Assembly: GCF_001428895.1 (NCBI RefSeq) | Contig: NZ_LMJA01000022.1 | Location: 1,369-65,368, forward strand | Direction of reading: 5' to 3' | Source: Mycobacterium sp. Root265 | Lineage (GTDB): Bacteria; Actinomycetota; Actinomycetes; Mycobacteriales; Mycobacteriaceae | DNA length: 64,000 nucleotides | Part shown: positions 1-8,351 of the stretch, piece by piece | Numbering within the stretch: the stretch's first letter is position 1 | How the letters are laid out: every line of letters starts with the position of its first letter | The notes under the pieces: model-generated | Database searches by the model: none | Told to the model about the DNA's origin: nothing | Seen by the model: only the letters and a program-made list of their open reading frames with translations | Position numbers and translations under genes: made by a program

Positions 1-23
1 TCAACTACCGCGTACAGACTCAT
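1..23 (-). CDS. start of an unidentified gene, cut by the left edge
   Basis: An ATG at 23..21 on the minus strand opens a frame reading MSLYAVV before the window ends. A GAGGCG ribosome-binding-like stretch lies a few bases upstream. It follows the TetR gene in the same direction after 48 bp, so it may be the last member of that operon. Seven codons are too few to identify anything, and the call rests only on the start codon and the ribosome-binding-like sequence. Confidence 0.3.
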
Positions 24-71
24 CGGTTCGCCTCACTCAATTTTGTTCGATTACAGCATGATTCAACGACT

Positions 72-668
72 TTATGGACCGGCTATGACTGCGCTGATGA
101 AGTCATGGCACGTCTGTCGCATCTGCGACAAGGGCATACTCGGGGATTCCAGCACCACCTGCACGGCCAGTCCGTCGAGCATGCCGATCAGCATGTTCGC
201 CTGCACCGCCGAATCCCCCGGGCGGGCCAGGCCTTCATCCTGCGCTGCCCCGATCACCCCGGCGACGACATCTCGCCATTGGCCGTACAGACGATCGTTG
301 ATCTCCTGCAGCACCGGCTCCCGGCTGCCCTCCGCCCACAACGCCAGCCACACCTTCCAGGCGCGCACCGAGAGTTCGTCGTTGGGCAGATAGGACTCGA
401 CGAGATCGTGCAGGATCGCCAGGCTGTCCTTGCCCGACGCCAGCAGTTCCTGGCGCCGCGCCAGCGAGTCGGTCAGGTTGTATTCGAACGCCGCGGCGAT
501 GACCTCCCGCTTGGTCTCGAAGTAGTAGTGCACCGTCCCCGAACTGACACCGGCTTCCTTGGCGACGTCGGAGAGTCGCAGGGCCGGAATCCCGGCCGAG
601 GCGATCACCGCGCATGCGGCGGACAGGATCTGCTGCCTGCGCTCGGCTTCCACGCTGGGGCGCGGCAT
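72..668 (-). CDS. TetR/AcrR-family transcriptional regulator
   Basis: A 198-residue repressor of normal TetR length. The N-terminal helix-turn-helix spans roughly residues 12-60, with the typical end GVSSGTVHYYFETKREV. The C-terminal half is a helical ligand and dimerisation domain of the BetI/TetR_C_6 kind. It is the last recognisable gene of a five-gene minus-strand set (amine oxidase, acyl-CoA synthetase, SDR, acyl-CoA dehydrogenase, TetR) and probably controls it. Its likely targets are the two related palindromes at 6227-6246 and 6309-6325, between that operon and the divergent permease. The ligand is unknown; an amine or an acyl-CoA derived from it is an inference from context. Confidence 0.9.
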   Translation of the reverse strand: MPRPSVEAERRQQILSAACAVIASAGIPALRLSDVAKEAGVSSGTVHYYFETKREVIAAAFEYNLTDSLARRQELLASGKDSLAILHDLVESYLPNDELSVRAWKVWLALWAEGSREPVLQEINDRLYGQWRDVVAGVIGAAQDEGLARPGDSAVQANMLIGMLDGLAVQVVLESPSMPLSQMRQTCHDFISAVIAGP

Positions 669-753
669 CGGGTCCTCCAGTCAGCAGGGTGGGGTGCGGT
701 CGCTCCGATGGTACAAGTGGGGATAACTGGCCGTCCGGTCAACTGCGCAGGTG

Positions 754-1920
754 TCAGCTCAGATTGCGCGAGATCACCAGCCGCATGATGTCGGAGGTGC
801 CCTCCTCGATCTCCTCCAGCTTGACGTCGCGCATCCATTGCTCGACGGGGTACTCACGCGAGTATCCCCACCCGCCCAGCGTCTGCACCGCCGCGTGCGT
901 GACGAACATGGCGGTCTCCGAAGCCGTCAGCTTGGCCATCGCCGCGATACCGCGAGCCGGTGCACCGCTGTCGATGATGCGCGCCGCGTGCAGCGTCAGC
1001 AGCCGGGCCGCCTCGATCCGGGTGGCCATGTCCGCCAGCCGGAACGCCACCGCCTGATGCTCGATGATGGGAACTCCGAACTGCTTTCGGGTCTTCGCGT
1101 ACTCGAGCGCGTACTCGTAGGCCGCGCGCGCCGCGCCGACGGCGGCTGCTCCGAGCACCACCCGTGAGATGTCGAAGGTGCCCATCAGACCGTAGAAGCC
1201 CTGGCCCTCATCGCCGAGCCGGTCTTCCTCGGGAACGAACACGCCGTCGAGGAAGATCTCCCGGCACACGATCGCGCGCTGTCCCATCTTCTTCATCGGC
1301 TCGCCGAACGTCAGCCCCTCGGCATCCTTGGAAACCAGGAATGCGGTGATGCCCGCCGAACGTTTGGTGGGGTCCGTCTTCGCGAAGATCACATACTGCT
1401 CGGCGGCGCCGGCATTGGAGATCCAGGCTTTCTGCCCGCTGATCCGGTACCCGCCCTCGACCCGGCGTGCCGTGGTGGCGATGGAGGCGGCATCCGAGCC
1501 GGATTCCGGCTCGGTGGTGGCCAGCGAGGTCATCACCGCGTTCGGTCCGGTCAGCGGGGTGAGCCAGCGCTTCTTCTGTTCCTCGGTGCCCAGCACCATG
1601 ATCGGATCGGAGAAGAAGCCGTTGGAACACACCAGGTTTCCGATGCCTGGGTCCCCGAAGCACAGCTCTTCCTGAACCAGACACTGCGTGAAGACGTCGG
1701 TGAAGCCGCCGCCGCCGTACTCCTCGGGGATCATGAAGTCGGTGATGCCGACGGCCGCCGCCTTGGCGAAGATGTCGACCGGGGTGACGGTGTCGGCCTC
1801 GTCGACCTCGCGCCCACGGGGGCGGATCTCCTTGGCCGCGAAATCGCGGCACAGCTCGACGATCTGGCGCTGCTCGTCGGTGAGCGGCCAGGCGGGGATG
1901 TTGGTGGTCACGGCGACCAT
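754..1920 (-). CDS. acyl-CoA dehydrogenase
   Basis: A 388-residue FAD enzyme of the acyl-CoA dehydrogenase superfamily, expected to introduce an alpha,beta double bond into an acyl-CoA in the cytoplasm. The usual helix/beta/helix order is visible, with the FAD/acyl contact region VMTSLATTEPESGSDAAS and a C-terminal segment LGGWGYSREYPVEQWMRD, family hallmarks near the catalytic-base region. The ATG at 1920 is preceded by GAAGGAGA, a strong ribosome-binding site. It starts 16 bp after the SDR stop, so the two are probably co-transcribed. The substrate cannot be read from the sequence; the neighbours suggest an intermediate of amine or branched/unsaturated acid breakdown. Confidence 0.93.
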   Translation of the reverse strand: MVAVTTNIPAWPLTDEQRQIVELCRDFAAKEIRPRGREVDEADTVTPVDIFAKAAAVGITDFMIPEEYGGGGFTDVFTQCLVQEELCFGDPGIGNLVCSNGFFSDPIMVLGTEEQKKRWLTPLTGPNAVMTSLATTEPESGSDAASIATTARRVEGGYRISGQKAWISNAGAAEQYVIFAKTDPTKRSAGITAFLVSKDAEGLTFGEPMKKMGQRAIVCREIFLDGVFVPEEDRLGDEGQGFYGLMGTFDISRVVLGAAAVGAARAAYEYALEYAKTRKQFGVPIIEHQAVAFRLADMATRIEAARLLTLHAARIIDSGAPARGIAAMAKLTASETAMFVTHAAVQTLGGWGYSREYPVEQWMRDVKLEEIEEGTSDIMRLVISRNLS

Positions 1921-1936
1921 GGGTGTCTCCTTCGGG

Positions 1937-2746
1937 TTAACGCGATGAATCGGTGTAAATGGACTTGCCGAGCCACTGCCCGCCGTCGGCGACCAGTACC
2001 TCCCCGGTGATGTATCCGGCGCGCGCACTGAGCAGGAACGCGGCGGACTCCGCGATCTCGGCGGGTTCGGCGAAACGGTTGGCCGGCACACTGGCCAGGA
2101 CGTCACGGCGGGCCTGCTCGGTGCCCCACAGCGCGGCGCCGGCACCCGCGGTCTCGGTGGGGCCCGGGGCCAGGCAGTTGACCCGCACTCCGCGCGCACC
2201 CCACTCGACGGCCAGCGTGCGGGTCATGGCGACGACCCCGCCCTTGGCGGCGGCACTGTGCACCGTGCCGGGGTGTCCGTGCCAGGCGTAGCTGGCGATG
2301 ATGTTGAGCACCGTGCCGCCACCCTGGGCCAGCATGTGCCGCGCGGCGGCGTGTGTGCAGTAGTAGGTGCCGTTGAGCACGATGTCGGTGACGGCCTTCC
2401 AGCCGCCCGGCGACAGATCCTCCGACGGCACCACGAAATTGCCCGCGGCGTTGTTGACCAGCGCGTCGAGACGGCCGTGGCCGGCCACCAGGGTGTCGAC
2501 CGCGGTGGCGACGGCCGCGTGGTCACGGACATCGCACACCACCGCCTCGGCCCGGCCGCCGGCGGCGGTGATCAGACCCACCGTCTCGTCGAGCGCCTCC
2601 TTGCGCCTGCCGAGAACGGCGGCCACACCACCGGCCAGCGCCCAGCGCTGCGCGATGGCGCGGCCGATGCCCGAACCACCGCCGGTGATCAGGGCCACGC
2701 GGCCGGAGAATTCGGTCGAATTGTCCAGAGTGGCCGGTGCTGTCAT
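1937..2746 (-). CDS. SDR-family oxidoreductase, 2,4-dienoyl-CoA-reductase-like
   Basis: A 269-residue short-chain dehydrogenase/reductase with the cofactor motif TGGGSGIG near residue 20. Its stretch NNAAGNFVVPSEDLSPGGW resembles 2,4-dienoyl-CoA reductases more than ordinary 3-hydroxyacyl reductases. The classical YxxxK catalytic pair is not obvious: SAAAKGG stands where YAAAKAG would be expected, which is also seen in the dienoyl-CoA-reductase branch. The ATG at 2746 overlaps the stop of the upstream CoA synthetase as ATGA, indicating translational coupling. A role in reducing or isomerising an unsaturated acyl-CoA alongside the neighbouring dehydrogenase is inferred. Confidence 0.85.
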   Translation of the reverse strand: MTAPATLDNSTEFSGRVALITGGGSGIGRAIAQRWALAGGVAAVLGRRKEALDETVGLITAAGGRAEAVVCDVRDHAAVATAVDTLVAGHGRLDALVNNAAGNFVVPSEDLSPGGWKAVTDIVLNGTYYCTHAAARHMLAQGGGTVLNIIASYAWHGHPGTVHSAAAKGGVVAMTRTLAVEWGARGVRVNCLAPGPTETAGAGAALWGTEQARRDVLASVPANRFAEPAEIAESAAFLLSARAGYITGEVLVADGGQWLGKSIYTDSSR

Positions 2747-4809
2747 CGTTGATTGCCTTCCAAATCGGTTTCTGCGCAATGGGTTACCACCAGGGCATCG
2801 ACGGCGAGCGCCCCCGAGGCGGTGGCGCGGACGGGATTGAGTTCGATCTCGGAGATGTCTGGGCGTGCCGCGATCAGCTGGGACACGGCGACGACCGTGG
2901 CCGCCAGTGCCGCGACATCCACCGCGGCGCGGCCACGCCAGCCCTGGAGCAGCGGCGTCATCCGCAGTCCGTGCAGCATCGCCATCGCGGTATCCGTGGA
3001 CAGCGGTGCGCATTCCATCCGGATATCGCGTAGCACCTCGGTCTCGGTGCCGCCGGCCCCGACGACCACCATCGGGCCCAGCTGTGGATCACGGCGGGCG
3101 GCGATCAGCACCTCGACGGCATCGGGTCGCCGGTCCTGTTCCTCCAGGACGTACTCCCCCGCGCCGAGACGCGCCCGCATGTCCTCGAATGCGGCGGCGG
3201 TCTCGTATCGATCGCGCAGGTTGACGCGGACCCCGCCCACCTCGCTCTTGTGTTCCAGCCACGCGGCTTTCAGGACCAGCGGCGCGGTGAGGTCGTCGAC
3301 AGCCGCAGCGAGTTCGGCGCTGTCACGCACCACCGCACCGCGCGGGAACGCCACCCCGGCTTCGGCGAGCAACGCCCGCGCAGCCCAGTATCCGGGCTCG
3401 ACACCGGGCAGGCCGATAGCGATCTCCGGCGCGGCGGCTTTCGGTGTCGGGGTGGTGTCGGCCAGCGCGGCGAGCACCCTGGTGACCGCCTCGATGCGGC
3501 CGTAGGTCGGCACACCGCCATCCCACAAGGTTTGTGCGGCAGTTGAATCCGGCGCCATGGTGTGCACAAGCACCGGTACGCCCATGGCGCGCGCGGCCGT
3601 CCCGATGCGCTGAGCCACCGCCACCTCCGCGGCGGTCAGGTCAGGAACGTCCTGTCCGTAGCACCCGAAGTATCCCGTCAGCACCACGGCGTCCACATCG
3701 CCTGCGGCGCCGACCTGTTCGACGATGCGGGCGTAGTTGTCGAGGTCCTGCTCGCCGGCCCCGGCCAGGTCCACGGGGTTGGTGTAGGCGGCCCCGGCGG
3801 GTAGTTGTGCGTCGAGCCGTTGCGACAGGTCTTCGGAGAACTGCGGCACGGCCAGGCCTGCGGCGGTGGCCACATCGGCGGCGATTCCGCTCTGCCCGCC
3901 GCTGTCACCGACGATGGCGACGCGCCGTCCGCGGAGGGCAGGCACGACGAGCAGTCCTCGCGCCACATCGATGAGCTCGGCGGGGGTGGCGACCCGCACC
4001 ACCCCGGCGGCACGGCAGGCCGCGTCGACCACATCCAGCGAGGAGGTCAACGAACCGGTGTGGGTGCGGGCCAGCCGCGAACTGGCAGTGCTGGCACCGA
4101 CGGTGAGCAGCACGGTCGGCTTCCCCGCCTCTCGCAGGGTCGACAAGGTGTCGAACAACGCCTCGCCGTCGGTGAAGCTCTCCAGGTAGAGCGCGATGAC
4201 ACGGGTGTCGTCATGACCGGCCAGGTCGGCGAGTACGTCGGTTGCGGTGACATCGGATTGGTTGCCGATCGAGACGAAGCGCGAGACTCCCAGTCCGTGC
4301 CGCCGACCGATCGCGATGAGTTCCGAGCCGAGTTGGCCGCTCTGCGACACGATGGCCATCGGTCCCGGTGTCGGGATGCCCCACATCAGCCGAAGCTCGT
4401 TGGTGGCGTCGTAGATGCCCAGGCTGTTGGTGCCGATCAGCCGGGCGCCTGCGGCCGTGATGCGGGCGGCCAGTGCCGCCTCGTCGGCGATACCGGAGGT
4501 GATTCCGAGGAATCCGCGGGTGCCACGCGTCAGTGCCGCGTCGACCACACCGTCCACGTGCGCAGCCGGGACACACAGTGCCACCAGTTCCGGCGTCTCA
4601 GGGAGATCGGAAATACTTGCCGCACAAGGATGGCCGAGTACGTTGTCAGCCCGTCCGTTGACCAGGTGCACCGCGCGGCGGTGTGCACCGGTCAGCGCGC
4701 CGGAGGCCAGCCAGTAACCCCACTTGGCAGAGTCCTCGGAGGCGCCGACGACAGCGACGGAGGACGGATCGCTGAACACTCGCAGATCCGTGGTGGGTGC
4801 GGCGATCAC
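2743..4809 (-). CDS. ADP-forming acyl-CoA synthetase (CoA-binding plus ATP-grasp)
   Basis: A 688-residue protein with the layout of NDP-forming acyl-CoA synthetases: an N-terminal CoA-binding Rossmann domain (VAVVGASEDSAKWGYWLASG), a succinyl-CoA-ligase-like middle part (GDSGGQSGIAADVA, YTNPVDLAG), and a C-terminal ATP-grasp domain (VVVGAGGTETEVLRD, ELNPVRA). It should activate a carboxylic acid to its CoA thioester using ATP with release of ADP. The GTG at 4809 is chosen because it overlaps the amine oxidase stop as GTGA; a longer frame exists but would run far into the upstream gene. The likely substrate is the acid formed after amine oxidation, by inference. Confidence 0.88.
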   Translation of the reverse strand: MIAAPTTDLRVFSDPSSVAVVGASEDSAKWGYWLASGALTGAHRRAVHLVNGRADNVLGHPCAASISDLPETPELVALCVPAAHVDGVVDAALTRGTRGFLGITSGIADEAALAARITAAGARLIGTNSLGIYDATNELRLMWGIPTPGPMAIVSQSGQLGSELIAIGRRHGLGVSRFVSIGNQSDVTATDVLADLAGHDDTRVIALYLESFTDGEALFDTLSTLREAGKPTVLLTVGASTASSRLARTHTGSLTSSLDVVDAACRAAGVVRVATPAELIDVARGLLVVPALRGRRVAIVGDSGGQSGIAADVATAAGLAVPQFSEDLSQRLDAQLPAGAAYTNPVDLAGAGEQDLDNYARIVEQVGAAGDVDAVVLTGYFGCYGQDVPDLTAAEVAVAQRIGTAARAMGVPVLVHTMAPDSTAAQTLWDGGVPTYGRIEAVTRVLAALADTTPTPKAAAPEIAIGLPGVEPGYWAARALLAEAGVAFPRGAVVRDSAELAAAVDDLTAPLVLKAAWLEHKSEVGGVRVNLRDRYETAAAFEDMRARLGAGEYVLEEQDRRPDAVEVLIAARRDPQLGPMVVVGAGGTETEVLRDIRMECAPLSTDTAMAMLHGLRMTPLLQGWRGRAAVDVAALAATVVAVSQLIAARPDISEIELNPVRATASGALAVDALVVTHCAETDLEGNQR

Positions 4810-6209
4810 GACGTCAACTCGGCTTTGATCTCGGCGGCGGCGCGCCGGCCCGACGCGATGGCGCCGTCGATGTAGCCGTTCCACACGCTCGAGGTCTCCG
4901 AGCCGGCCCAGTGGATGGGCCCGCAGGCGGTGCGCCAGCCGGTCTCGCCGTGCTCGGACCAGACCCCCGGCGCCGGATTGGCGGCGTAGCCACCGCGCGC
5001 CCAGGCGTCCTGCGGCCAGTTCTTCTCGGTGTACAGCGACGGCGCGGCCGCGACGGCACCGAACAGTGCCGTGAGCGTGGCGAGCACGTCGTCACGGCGG
5101 TCGTCCTGTGACAGCTGCGACCATCGATGCTGGCGGTCGGCATAGACGAAGGACACCAGCACCCCGCAGTGCCCGTCCTCCGGCGAGTTGTCGAAAACGA
5201 CTCCCACGGAGTGGTTTCCGTACACGGTGGCCTCACCCGAGTACCCGGCCTCGCGCCAGAACGGCGTGGAATAGACGGTGTGGATTTTGGCGACATCGCC
5301 CATCGGGCTGCGTTCCATCCAGCGGTTGCGGGCCTGCGGCAGCGGCGGGGTGAACGGGATGCGCACCGAGGCGCCGGGTGAGGTTGCGACCACGATGTGC
5401 TGCGCGCGGACCTGACCGCGCGCGGTGTCGAGCTGCACCGTCCCGTCGTCGAGGGTGTGGATGTGCCGGACCGCGGCGTCGAGGTGCACGGCATCTCCGA
5501 GGTGCGCGGCGATGGCCGCGGCCACCGACTGGGCGCCCGCGGTGAAGCGGCGCTCCTGGGCGCACCCCTCGGTCTCCATCAGCTGGTCGAAGCCACCGGC
5601 GGACGCGATGTAGAACAGGAAGTGGAACAACGAGATATCGCGGGGTTCGACGGTCCACACGCCCTGGACGGCCAGCGCCAACCGGATGCGGGCGTCGCCA
5701 TCGGGCACCGCGTGGTCCAGATAGGACTGCACGGTCTGGCTGTCCCATTCCGAGATCTCCGGTGTCGCAGTGGGATTCTCGAGATCGATGGTGGCCGCCA
5801 GCGCGTCGATGGCCTCGGTGGCGGCAACGTACTCGGCGACGCCGGGGGCGTCGACGGGTCCGGCTCCCCGGAACGGCCGGCAGATACCGTCGGTCCACAG
5901 CTCCAGGTGATCGCCGGCGTTGTAGGTCGGGAATGTGGCGCACCCGAACCGCTCGGCGGTCGCCAGCAATCGGGTCTGGGTCGGCCCCACCCACTGACCG
6001 CCGTGGTCGAGTACCACCCCGTCGTCGAGGCGCTCGGAGAGCGTCCGCCCGCCGACACGGTCGGAGCCTTCCAGCACGACGACGTCGATACCGGCATCGT
6101 GCAGGTCCAGTGCTGCCGAGAGCCCGGCGTAGCCGGCCCCGATCACGGCCACGGTCGCCACGGCGGGCAGCGGTCCGGCAGGCGAACTGGGGGGAGAACT
6201 CGGGGTCAT
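4806..6209 (-). CDS. flavin-dependent amine oxidase
   Basis: A 467-residue FAD monoamine-oxidase-family protein. The dinucleotide fold VAVIGAGYAGLSAALDLHDAG near residue 20 is followed by VVVLEGSDRVGGRT and, near the C-terminus, HWAGSETSSVWNGYIDGAI, the FAD-contact region seen in MAO-type enzymes. It probably converts an amine to an aldehyde or imine with release of hydrogen peroxide. ATG 6209 is used; a GTG at 6239 would add ten residues but lies inside the palindromic operator, so it is less likely. It is the first gene of the minus-strand operon and faces a permease across about 130 bp. Confidence 0.9.
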   Translation of the reverse strand: MTPSSPPSSPAGPLPAVATVAVIGAGYAGLSAALDLHDAGIDVVVLEGSDRVGGRTLSERLDDGVVLDHGGQWVGPTQTRLLATAERFGCATFPTYNAGDHLELWTDGICRPFRGAGPVDAPGVAEYVAATEAIDALAATIDLENPTATPEISEWDSQTVQSYLDHAVPDGDARIRLALAVQGVWTVEPRDISLFHFLFYIASAGGFDQLMETEGCAQERRFTAGAQSVAAAIAAHLGDAVHLDAAVRHIHTLDDGTVQLDTARGQVRAQHIVVATSPGASVRIPFTPPLPQARNRWMERSPMGDVAKIHTVYSTPFWREAGYSGEATVYGNHSVGVVFDNSPEDGHCGVLVSFVYADRQHRWSQLSQDDRRDDVLATLTALFGAVAAAPSLYTEKNWPQDAWARGGYAANPAPGVWSEHGETGWRTACGPIHWAGSETSSVWNGYIDGAIASGRRAAAEIKAELTS

Positions 6210-6226
6210 GGCGGCGAGCTTAATTA

Positions 6227-6246
6227 TTAACTGGCTCACCAGTCAA
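6227..6246. promoter_or_regulatory. palindromic operator, copy 1 (probable TetR site)
   Basis: ACTGG-CTCA-CCAGT is a perfect 5-4-5 inverted repeat with further pairing of the flanking TT and AA. It lies just upstream of the amine oxidase ATG and overlaps a minus-strand TTGACT that could be a -35 element. Its 17-base core AACTGGCTCACCAGTCA recurs with three changes at 6309-6325, beside the divergent start. Confidence 0.6.
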
Positions 6247-6308
6247 GTATTTTCGTGATGTGCGCCAAGCGGTTGACAAGTAGTGGCGGCCGCCACACAC
6301 TCTTTCTA

Positions 6309-6325
6309 AACTGGCCCGCCAATCA
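6309..6325. promoter_or_regulatory. palindromic operator, copy 2 (probable TetR site)
   Basis: AACTGGCCCGCCAATCA matches 14 of 17 bases of the operator at 6229-6245 and keeps the ACTGG-N4-CCANT dyad. It lies 14 bp before the GTG of the small membrane protein. A perfect 14-bp palindrome GTGGCGGCCGCCAC (6283-6296) and a TTGACA (6273-6278) lie between the two copies. Confidence 0.55.
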
Positions 6326-6338
6326 GAAATGAGTCGCT

Positions 6339-6503
6339 GTGCAAACTACCCCGCTGGATCAACAGCTCCAGGAGCGGCTGACCCTGATCGATACCGGAGA
6401 CCAGACGGATACCACGCTGGCTGACCTGCCCCTTCGCGATTTTCTGTTGGCGGTCATCATCCTGGCCCTGTCGATCGCCGCACTGATGTGGTGGGCGTAC
6501 TGA
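6339..6503 (+). CDS. 54-residue single-TM protein coupled to a permease
   Basis: GTG at 6339 opens a 54-codon frame (start VQTTPLDQQLQERL). A polar N-terminal half is followed by LPLRDFLLAVIILALSIAAL, one clear membrane helix, and the end MWWAY. Its TGA overlaps the ATG of the NCS1 permease as TGATG, so the two are translationally coupled. The overlap, and the sensible protein between a regulatory palindrome and a transporter, argue that it is real. It resembles small accessory subunits of other transporters only in size and topology; no family is recognised. It may assist assembly or regulation of the permease. Confidence 0.65.
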   Translation: MQTTPLDQQLQERLTLIDTGDQTDTTLADLPLRDFLLAVIILALSIAALMWWAY

Positions 6504-7966
6504 TGACCGAGACCGCACGCCGGGGACTGCCGGCAAGCAACACCGCCACCGAACCGGACCCCACACTCACCGATCTGCCGCTGCTCCCCCGCGAACGGAT
6601 CTGGGGTTTCTGGCAGCACTCGTCGGTCAATGTGGGCCTCGCGATCGCCACCTGGGCCTTCCTGCAAGGGGCCGCCGTCGCCTACTACGTGGGGCTGGCC
6701 CAGGCCATCGCCACCATCGTCATCGGGTACGGCCTCAGCGTGCTCGCGGTGGCGCTGGCGCCGTGCATGCCGTCGGTGAAGTACGGCATCGAGCAGTTCG
6801 TCGGGCTGCGCAGCACCTTCGGCGAGATCGGCGCCCGGGTGGTGATGGTGGCGGTGTCCACCGTGCTCGCCGCGGCCTGGTCGGCCGTGCTGGCCATCAT
6901 GTTCGGCCACGGCATCGTCATCGTCGTCAATCAGTTGTTCGGCATCGAACTGTCCCAGACAGGTGCAGCGGCAAGCCTGCTGGCGCTGGTCGCCATCGCG
7001 GTCTCGGCGCTCATCCTGGTCCGCGGACCTGTCTCGGTCGAAACCGTCTGCCGCATACTGGCGCCCATGCTGATGGCCGTCCTGGTCGGCATCATCATCA
7101 TCGTCTTCACCGACAACACCTGGTCGGAACTCATGGCCTTGGCCCCGTTGGGTGGCGTCAGCGAGGACAACCATCTGAGCTTCGTGCTCGCCGTGGAGCT
7201 CAGCATCGCCGGCGGTTTCGCGTGGTGGCCCAACCTGGGCAACCTCGCCCGCCTCACCCGGAGTTCACGCGCGGCGTTCTGGCCGAACTGGGTCGGTGTC
7301 TTCGGCGCCTCGGTGGTGGCGGCCGTGGTCGGCTCGATCGCCGCGCTGTCACTGCAGATCGAGGAACCCACGCAGTGGTTCATCCCGCTGGCCGGTGTCG
7401 TCATCGGCATGGTGGCGCTGGTCATCGTGTGCTTTGCGAACATCACCGCGATCCTGTCCCAGGGCTACGCCTCGATGGTGGCGCTCAAAGGCGGTGGCGG
7501 GCGGCTGTTCCGCGCCGCGGCCTGGCCGTGGCTGGTCGCCGCGATCCTCGGCCCGGCCGCGATCCTGGTGTTCTTCCCGACCGCGGTGTACGAGAACTAC
7601 GGACGCTTCCTGTCCTGGGGTGCGATCGTGCTGGCCCCGCTGTGTGCGGTGCAGATCGTCGACTACTTCATCCTGCGGCACCGTCAGCTCAGCGTGCGCG
7701 ACCTGTTCCTGCCCGCCGACCAGTCGGCCTACGGGTACTGGAAGGGGGTCAACTACGTGGCCTTCGCCGCGGTCGCAACGGGTGCGGTCACGTATTCACT
7801 GCTGCTCAATCCGGTCACCTATGAACCCAGCGCGCTGTTCCGCTACACCACCGCGTCGATACCGGCGTTCGTCGTCGCCGGCATCACGCACTACACGCTG
7901 ACCCGGCTCGTGGTGCAGCGCCTCGGCATCGGCGGATATCCCCTGCGGCACAACACCGCTCGATAG
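6503..7966 (+). CDS. NCS1-type (cytosine/purine/allantoin) permease
   Basis: A 487-residue membrane protein with about twelve hydrophobic helices. The N-terminal motif ERIWGFWQHSSVNVGLAIAT and the WWPNLGNLARLTRS segment fit the nucleobase-cation-symport-1 family, whose members import nucleobases, hydantoins, allantoin or related nitrogen compounds. The ATG at 6503 overlaps the stop of the small membrane protein. It is divergent from an amine oxidase operon and shares the operator region with it, so the imported compound is probably the substrate of that pathway or a related nitrogen source. The substrate is not predictable from sequence alone. Confidence 0.87.
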   Translation: MTETARRGLPASNTATEPDPTLTDLPLLPRERIWGFWQHSSVNVGLAIATWAFLQGAAVAYYVGLAQAIATIVIGYGLSVLAVALAPCMPSVKYGIEQFVGLRSTFGEIGARVVMVAVSTVLAAAWSAVLAIMFGHGIVIVVNQLFGIELSQTGAAASLLALVAIAVSALILVRGPVSVETVCRILAPMLMAVLVGIIIIVFTDNTWSELMALAPLGGVSEDNHLSFVLAVELSIAGGFAWWPNLGNLARLTRSSRAAFWPNWVGVFGASVVAAVVGSIAALSLQIEEPTQWFIPLAGVVIGMVALVIVCFANITAILSQGYASMVALKGGGGRLFRAAAWPWLVAAILGPAAILVFFPTAVYENYGRFLSWGAIVLAPLCAVQIVDYFILRHRQLSVRDLFLPADQSAYGYWKGVNYVAFAAVATGAVTYSLLLNPVTYEPSALFRYTTASIPAFVVAGITHYTLTRLVVQRLGIGGYPLRHNTAR

Positions 7967-7967
7967 G

Positions 7968-8351
7968 TCAGCCGCCGGTGCCCGTATCCCGGCCCGTGTT
8001 CTGATACCCGGCCACGAGCTCGACGCTGTCCCCGACATCCACGGTCACGACGTCCTCCTGGGGCTGCTCGAAGAAGGGCAGCTCCAGCAGGCCGTGGAAA
8101 TCGCCGGTGTCGACGAAGGTGTGGGCGCGGGCGAACAACGGTTGCACGTCGAACACCCGGACCCGCAGCTTCTCATGGCTGAGTCTGCCGAGTTCCCTGC
8201 CGGACTCGGGATCGGTGATCACCTGACCGGTGCCGGACTGCACCGCGAAGATCATGCCGACCGCGAGGCCGCACTCTGCCCCGCGGTTGATGACGAGCGT
8301 GTAGTCGTCCTCGATCAGCGCGACCTTGCCGGTGATCGGCTGCGCATTCAC
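7968..8351 (-). CDS. small conserved protein, FlgT C-domain-like
   Basis: A 127-residue soluble protein starting with GTG. The sequence GKVALIEDDYTLVINRGAECGLAVGMIF followed by DPESGRELG in the next strand recalls the C-terminal beta-barrel domain of FlgT, although no flagellar genes are present. The GTG overlaps the stop of the preceding membrane protein gene as GTGA, so the two are made together. It ends one base from the permease stop on the opposite strand. The function is unknown, and the fold assignment rests only on the spacing of glycine and valine residues. Confidence 0.7.
   Translation of the reverse strand: MNAQPITGKVALIEDDYTLVINRGAECGLAVGMIFAVQSGTGQVITDPESGRELGRLSHEKLRVRVFDVQPLFARAHTFVDTGDFHGLLELPFFEQPQEDVVTVDVGDSVELVAGYQNTGRDTGTGG

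Noticed and set aside
2743-4884. A longer N-terminus for the CoA synthetase (from 4884)
   Set aside because: It would overlap the amine oxidase by almost 80 bp, and its extra residues are arginine-rich. The GTG at 4809 overlaps the upstream stop neatly.
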